A DNA stretch of 48,740 bases. It comes from Bacteroidales bacterium (GTDB taxonomy: Bacteria > Bacteroidota > Bacteroidia > Bacteroidales > Marinilabiliaceae). This document shows positions 44,052 through 48,740 of the stretch, one piece after another (the first letter of the stretch is position 1; every line of letters starts with the position of its first letter). The stretch is from contig JAGCYH010000052.1 in the NCBI GenBank assembly GCA_017960905.1, forward strand, positions 1-48,740, given 5' to 3'. The position numbers and the translations under genes were made by a program. The notes below the pieces were generated by a model. The model was not told where the DNA came from. It ran no database searches and saw only the letters and a program-made list of their open reading frames with translations.

Positions 44052-47000
44052 TTATTTTATCGCTATTTTTTGCGCTGTATTGCCCACTTTCACAATGTAC
44101 AAACCGCGTGCGGGAACCGTGATGTTTACCTTGTCGGTGGCGGCCTTCTGGCTGTAGATGATGCGGCCGGCGAGGTCGCTCACTGTAATATGGCAACCGG
44201 CGGCATTGCCGACGGTGATGGCATTGCCCGCAACGTATAATTGCGATGCGCTTTGCGCATCGGTTTCGGGTTCGAGCGCTGTCGGCTGAAGCTCCGTGTC
44301 GAAACTTATTCTCACGGGTACAATACCCACATTCTCAGCTGTTTGCGGAACGGTGAATGTTGCCGTCGACGCACCAAAATTAAAGTCCGTGGGCAGCTGA
44401 CCGTTAACCAATATCGATTTCGGTTTGTCGGTGTAGGTTATAGCGGCAGTAGCGCCCACTTTGGGGTATTCTGTTGTGTAGCCGATGCCTTTGCCATTGT
44501 TGTCCTCGTTGTAGTACTCGAGTTTCACTACGTAGGGGCTCTTCGCCGAGGCGAGTATCGGGTGCAGCAGACCTTGGCTCCACATCTTGTTGTAGTTGCC
44601 CGTGAAGGCTTTATCGTCGTAGTTGAGCCAGTGGGCGGCGTAGCCCGAAGCGAATTCTTCCTTGGTGCATTCCATTGTCTCTTCCGGTGCGTTAGCATCG
44701 TAGGGGTTCAGCAGAGTCGATTTGTTGCCACTGCTTTTGGGTGCAGAGCACACCTTGTGTACGCGGCCTTTGCCCGGGCTCTTGCAGAGGTTCTGTGTGG
44801 CAACAACTGCAACACCGTTGCCTTCTTCGTCATCGTCGTTGAGTGAGTCGTAGTAGGCATCCCATAAGCCCTTATCGGCCGCGCGCAAAGTACTTTGCGC
44901 GTCGGCGTAGTACCACGTGAGCAGACTCTGCGCGAGGGTGGCGAAGTCGTCTATTTCGTCGAAGTTGCCACGAGTGATTATGCTGGCCATTGCGTCAGCA
45001 TCGGCATCGCTAAGTTGGTCGAACCATTCGCAGAACGATTCGAATACCGGATTGACAATGTCGTCATTGTCAATGGTGGTATTGAGGGTAGTATTTATAA
45101 AGTCCGATTTCAATATGAGAAGCTGGACAGCGTTACACCAATACGGATAGAGGGTCTCAAAATTAAGTTTTTGTCTTGTTTTTTTGTTATTATAGTCCTC
45201 GTCATTGTACCAATACATCAAAATATATGCCGGTCTGTAGAGCAATCCGTTGTTGGCCAGATATACAGCCACATTCGAAATGCTTGCCTGGCTATTGGTA
45301 TTTGCTTCGTCGTTGTCGTTCAGTCCTACAACCGAAGTGTTTATTTCGGCGTCGTCTTTAAAACAGTCTTCAAAAACTCCGGTAGCGATAGAGAGCGACA
45401 CATTGGATATAGAGCCGGCATTGCTTCCGGCCAGCAGACCGAAATTCAGTCTGTCCATATTCTTTATGTCATCATCATTACTGTATAGGCCTAAGTATGC
45501 GTTTCTTATGTTGAGGTTGCTCACTTTGCCGCCTTTCCCTATTACGCCCAATATGCCGCTTTCGGTCAGAACGTTGGTTTTTTTGTTCAGGTTGTTCGGG
45601 TCGTCAACCTCTGTGGTTGTATACACATCGTAGTATGCGCATAAATTGCCCAAAGTGTGGCTTTTCCCGTTGAAAAAACCTTTATAAGGATACTCAGGAA
45701 TGCCAAGACAGAACTCTGTGGGTAAAAAGAAATCGCTGTTTATATCCACGTCCACTTTGCTGTAAAATGGTATATTTCCGTTTAGCAATTCGATGTAAGT
45801 CTCGTATTCAGTATTGTTATTTAATTCTACAAATGCATTTAAAGCTTGCTTTTCCACTTCAGTAGTTCCTCTTGTCGTAATGGCTAAATCTTTATATGTC
45901 AGATTCGGAACTCCGAAAAAATAACTACCGTAATCATTAATCTTTGTTGCCGACCAAGATGCAGTTTTTTTAAATAGTTTTATTACATCAGGGTTGTCGC
46001 AGAAGTGTAAGGGGTAGTTAGTTTTTAATCCCGAAGCGAAATCGGTTCCGTTATCTTGAACAAATAACAATTCGAAATCGGCTGTATCTTTGGTACAGAA
46101 AGGATTAGAAAAGGGAAGCCCTGAGCTGATTTTAGGTCTAGTCCCCAGAGTAATACCGCTGCATTTGCTACCTTCGCAAGCCGCGAATACCGATTCTGTC
46201 TGGCTTCCAGCACCTTTCGATGCAATAAAATAGCCGTATTTCAAGTTCGACGGCTCTGTGTCAGGATTGCTTAAAGGCGATAAAAACCCTACTACATCGG
46301 TTATTTTACCCGTGTTATGAGCAACAAAATTACTTATATAGAAATCGCCATTCTGAGAATATATGTTATTCGGATATGTAGGGTATGAGGAGATGTATGC
46401 CTTATCGATAGTACCATAATTCGTACCCACCAGACTTCCTATGCGCACTATATCATTCTCTTGCGGTGTAATATTAAATGTATTTGGAATAAAAAAAGAA
46501 TATTGGTCATCATCACCATCCATATACCAATCTAAAACACCAAATCTACAATTCTCAATCGTACCATGGTTGACAGCAGCAAGAGCACCAAAATTATAAG
46601 TATTCGGCTCTGACGAATCTATTAGACCCAATTTATATTTCGGGGTAAAACCGTCGTCGCTGTCAATACCATCAATAAGAAGTTTAATTGTAAAATTCTT
46701 CACTACAGCTCCTTCTTCTATCGTTTCGAATAACGGATATAATGTATCACCTTCATTTAATCTGACAATAATAGTATTACCGTATGGACCTTCAGAATTA
46801 TTGCCGATAATAGAGCAACCTTTGGGCAGTTTGTTTAGGTGAAAAGATGATGGTATTGTGATGCGGTTTAGATTATCAACATCTCCTTCTATGTAAAAAA
46901 GTAATTCGTCATCATCGTTTTTATTTTCTATCATCTGTACCATCTTAATAAAGTCGTCAGTATTATAGAGATCAATGTAGTAGTATTGTTTGCCATCTCT

Positions 47001-48191
47001 ATCTATTAGAGCAGGAGGTGTGTTAAGTTTTTCAAACCCTGACGGAGACAAAGGTAGGGGTATTTTAGTCGAATTTGATATTGCTGAAACAGTTAGCTCA
47101 GAATTGAGCAGAGCATAATATTTTGGATATTCAAACAAACAATTATCTTGGTTGCAAAATTCAGAAATTTGGGCTATCAACTCTTCTTTCGTACTATAAT
47201 TATTGCCACCTGGCTGTTCGCTATAGTACGATGCAACAGAGGCTGGCAATCTGTCGGTTGAGCTAACTCCACATAAAACAAAGACACGGTTTGACGACAG
47301 GTTGTTCCATGTAACATTTGCATCTGTTACAAGTTCGTATTTGTCAGTTGCCCAAACACTCGAAACGAATGGATAGTTGTTCCCTTTTGTATTGTCTTCG
47401 TTTGAAATAAACGTACAGCAATTTGATATGTTGGGTGAGGTGCTGATGTCGGCACCGGCTATTTGGCCTGATAACAAGGTCCGGGTCTTGCCGTTGCCGA
47501 TTTTATCAGTTATATTAAAATTGCTTACCAAGCAGTTTTTTATAGTTCCCTTGTTTATGCCTGCTAACGCACCTATCATAATTGTACTGTTCTCAATAAC
47601 ATCATATACATTAATACTGTTGCTACCCGTCACTGAACAATTTTCTATAATACCTTTGTTTTCGCTACATAGTATGCCAAATCCTAATGAATTCGCGTTT
47701 TCTTGCTTGGTTTGTATATATTGACTATCAAAACTAGCATTGCAGATAGTTCCTTCGTTAATTCCGACCATACCTGTGAATTCTGTATAAGGATTGTTAT
47801 ACAATGGACTAGAAGTCAAGCTCCCTGCAATGTAAGTGCCTACATCAAATGTAAGAGTCTTCCCGCTAGGAATATTTTTTAGTTGAATTAACACTTCGGA
47901 GCCATATATATATATACGGTCGCCTTTTAAGCAAAAGACATTTATATCATCGAAAGAATAATTAGTACTGTTTTTATCGATAAAATTATTATGCGTATTA
48001 TCGTCTAAATATGTGTTGTAGGCTGTGGCAAAGGCATTCCATCCGTAAAACCCATTAATATTCAAGGTGTCATTAGAAACGTAGCAATCCGATAGCGATG
48101 GAATATCATCGGCCTTGGCATTAATAGTCGCCATACAAAGAAAAAACGCAATGAAAAAGCATTTAGTCAAGCGTGTAATGTGTTGTGTCAT
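44052..48191 (-). CDS. Very large secreted GLUG-like repeat protein with T9SS-like tail
   Basis: A 1,379-residue exported protein. The signal peptide (about 1-27, CFFIAFFLCMATINAKA) is followed by stretches resembling GLUG-type repeats as found in surface adhesins: IGALAGINKGTIKNC, FGALAAVNHGTIENC, IGSLVGTNYGTIDKA, FGLLAGSNAGSISNV. Such units form a beta-helix. The C-terminal 75 residues, with ITVSDLAGRIIYSQKA and GLYIVKVGNTAQKIAIK, look like a T9SS type A sorting domain. The middle is unfamiliar, with a run of short acidic segments near residues 1000-1130. It is probably a surface adhesin or matrix protein; its ligand is unknown. Perfect hairpins lie in the 3' part at 44244-44262, 44882-44901 and 45051-45074. 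Confidence 0.82.
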   Translation of the reverse strand: MTQHITRLTKCFFIAFFLCMATINAKADDIPSLSDCYVSNDTLNINGFYGWNAFATAYNTYLDDNTHNNFIDKNSTNYSFDDINVFCLKGDRIYIYGSEVLIQLKNIPSGKTLTFDVGTYIAGSLTSSPLYNNPYTEFTGMVGINEGTICNASFDSQYIQTKQENANSLGFGILCSENKGIIENCSVTGSNSINVYDVIENSTIMIGALAGINKGTIKNCLVSNFNITDKIGNGKTRTLLSGQIAGADISTSPNISNCCTFISNEDNTKGNNYPFVSSVWATDKYELVTDANVTWNNLSSNRVFVLCGVSSTDRLPASVASYYSEQPGGNNYSTKEELIAQISEFCNQDNCLFEYPKYYALLNSELTVSAISNSTKIPLPLSPSGFEKLNTPPALIDRDGKQYYYIDLYNTDDFIKMVQMIENKNDDDELLFYIEGDVDNLNRITIPSSFHLNKLPKGCSIIGNNSEGPYGNTIIVRLNEGDTLYPLFETIEEGAVVKNFTIKLLIDGIDSDDGFTPKYKLGLIDSSEPNTYNFGALAAVNHGTIENCRFGVLDWYMDGDDDQYSFFIPNTFNITPQENDIVRIGSLVGTNYGTIDKAYISSYPTYPNNIYSQNGDFYISNFVAHNTGKITDVVGFLSPLSNPDTEPSNLKYGYFIASKGAGSQTESVFAACEGSKCSGITLGTRPKISSGLPFSNPFCTKDTADFELLFVQDNGTDFASGLKTNYPLHFCDNPDVIKLFKKTASWSATKINDYGSYFFGVPNLTYKDLAITTRGTTEVEKQALNAFVELNNNTEYETYIELLNGNIPFYSKVDVDINSDFFLPTEFCLGIPEYPYKGFFNGKSHTLGNLCAYYDVYTTTEVDDPNNLNKKTNVLTESGILGVIGKGGKVSNLNIRNAYLGLYSNDDDIKNMDRLNFGLLAGSNAGSISNVSLSIATGVFEDCFKDDAEINTSVVGLNDNDEANTNSQASISNVAVYLANNGLLYRPAYILMYWYNDEDYNNKKTRQKLNFETLYPYWCNAVQLLILKSDFINTTLNTTIDNDDIVNPVFESFCEWFDQLSDADADAMASIITRGNFDEIDDFATLAQSLLTWYYADAQSTLRAADKGLWDAYYDSLNDDDEEGNGVAVVATQNLCKSPGKGRVHKVCSAPKSSGNKSTLLNPYDANAPEETMECTKEEFASGYAAHWLNYDDKAFTGNYNKMWSQGLLHPILASAKSPYVVKLEYYNEDNNGKGIGYTTEYPKVGATAAITYTDKPKSILVNGQLPTDFNFGASTATFTVPQTAENVGIVPVRISFDTELQPTALEPETDAQSASQLYVAGNAITVGNAAGCHITVSDLAGRIIYSQKAATDKVNITVPARGLYIVKVGNTAQKIAIK

Positions 48192-48266
48192 CGTTTGTTG
48201 AGTTTATTGGTTAGTAATCTGACATTTTTTTTGCAATATTACAGAAAAACGTTTTCACCACAATGA

Positions 48267-48274
48267 CAAAATTA
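48267..48274 (-). promoter_or_regulatory. Candidate -7 box of the GLUG-like gene
   Basis: The minus strand reads TAATTTTG, about 75 bases before the start codon. No TTTG at the usual spacing. Confidence 0.35.
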
Positions 48275-48289
48275 ATTTTTAACATTTGG

Positions 48290-48740
48290 AACCACGGAAA
48301 ATATATCACAGAGGACTCAGAGAAAACAGAGAACACGGAGGTAATTCCGAATTATGAAACGAAGTTCGGCGTAGCCAATTCCGAATAGCGAAATATAACC
48401 ACGGAACACACGAAAAACACGGAAAGATATTATCACCAAATAAAACCAAACGTAACGAATGACGCCTTGCGGCGTCGGGCGAAAGGGAACGAACGGTGAT
48501 AATTACGAATTATGAAACGAAGTTCGGCGTAGCCAATTCCGAAACGAAGTTCGGCGTAGCCAATTACGAAAAAAAAAACACGGAACGCACAGCGGGGGCC
48601 TGAATGGCCGGCACGGCCAAATTACCGCATGAGCCGGCGAGCGCCCGAAGAATTTGCGCGGAAGGCGGAAGAAGCAAAACACCGTTCAAGCGAAGCGCGT
48701 TTGTTTTGCGCCGCCGAACGAAGCAAATTCTTAGCGAGGC
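48290..48740. repeat. Dispersed repeats, including composite copy 2 split by a nested unit; runs off the right edge
   Basis: The 549-base end of the window (48192-48740) carries no gene I can support. CACGGA-type 9-mers and one core unit (about 48346-48382) come first. The composite repeat follows from 48397, interrupted at 48492-48587 by a block with two GAAGTTCGGCGTAGCC cores. GGAACG stands on both sides of the join (48486-48491 and 48582-48587). It ends at the same bases (TTAGCGAGGC) where copy 1 is still followed by unique sequence. Confidence 0.87.

Overview
The window looks like a chromosomal segment of a Bacteroidales-type member of the Bacteroidota. The evidence is promoters of the TTTG-N19-TAnnTTTG class, weak Shine-Dalgarno sequences, three large secreted proteins of which at least one ends in a clear type IX secretion (T9SS) sorting domain, a GH95 alpha-L-fucosidase lipoprotein, a DUF4286 gene coupled to ruvC, and the gene orders tig-clpP-clpX and rsfS-ftsH-(insert)-cdsA. 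I cannot name the species.

Left part (1-12,000, mostly minus strand at first): the start of an exported protein cut by the edge; a 2,358-residue BspA-type/DUF285 surface protein with nine InlB-type repeats and a T9SS tail; a repeat-filled spacer; ruvC coupled to a DUF4286 gene; then, on the plus strand, a phytoene-desaturase-like FAD enzyme overlapped by a membrane-anchored C45/penicillin-acyltransferase-like hydrolase; then tRNA-Leu(UAG) with promoter and terminator.

Centre (12,000-27,500): a protein quality-control block (tig, clpP, clpX, lon, rsfS, ftsH), a divergent Lrp-family regulator/metE pair with a near-consensus Lrp palindrome between them, then cdsA-psd-proB-proA.

Right part (27,500-48,740): a large lipoprotein; a leucine operon preceded by a complete attenuator (21-codon leader with eight Leu codons, competing hairpins, terminator) and containing leuA, leuC, a frameshifted four-helix-bundle gene and leuD; an ATPase with a PD-(D/E)XK-like tail lying between two 119-bp direct repeats; a GH95 enzyme; a coupled pair of secreted proteins, one with a CHAP-like cysteine peptidase end; a second LeuA-like synthase; and a 1,379-residue GLUG-like secreted protein. 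leuB and proC are not present here.

Two genome-scale patterns stand out. (1) Perfect short hairpins with 10-12 bp arms lie inside many coding regions (18 found by eye, against about 0.4 expected by chance). (2) Several families of dispersed spacer repeats occur: WGWGTAR heptads that begin at or run through stop codons, AATTACG heptads, a GAAGTTCGGCGTAGCC core, and a composite of about 250 bp with one copy split by another repeat. Promoter calls rest on motif reading only.
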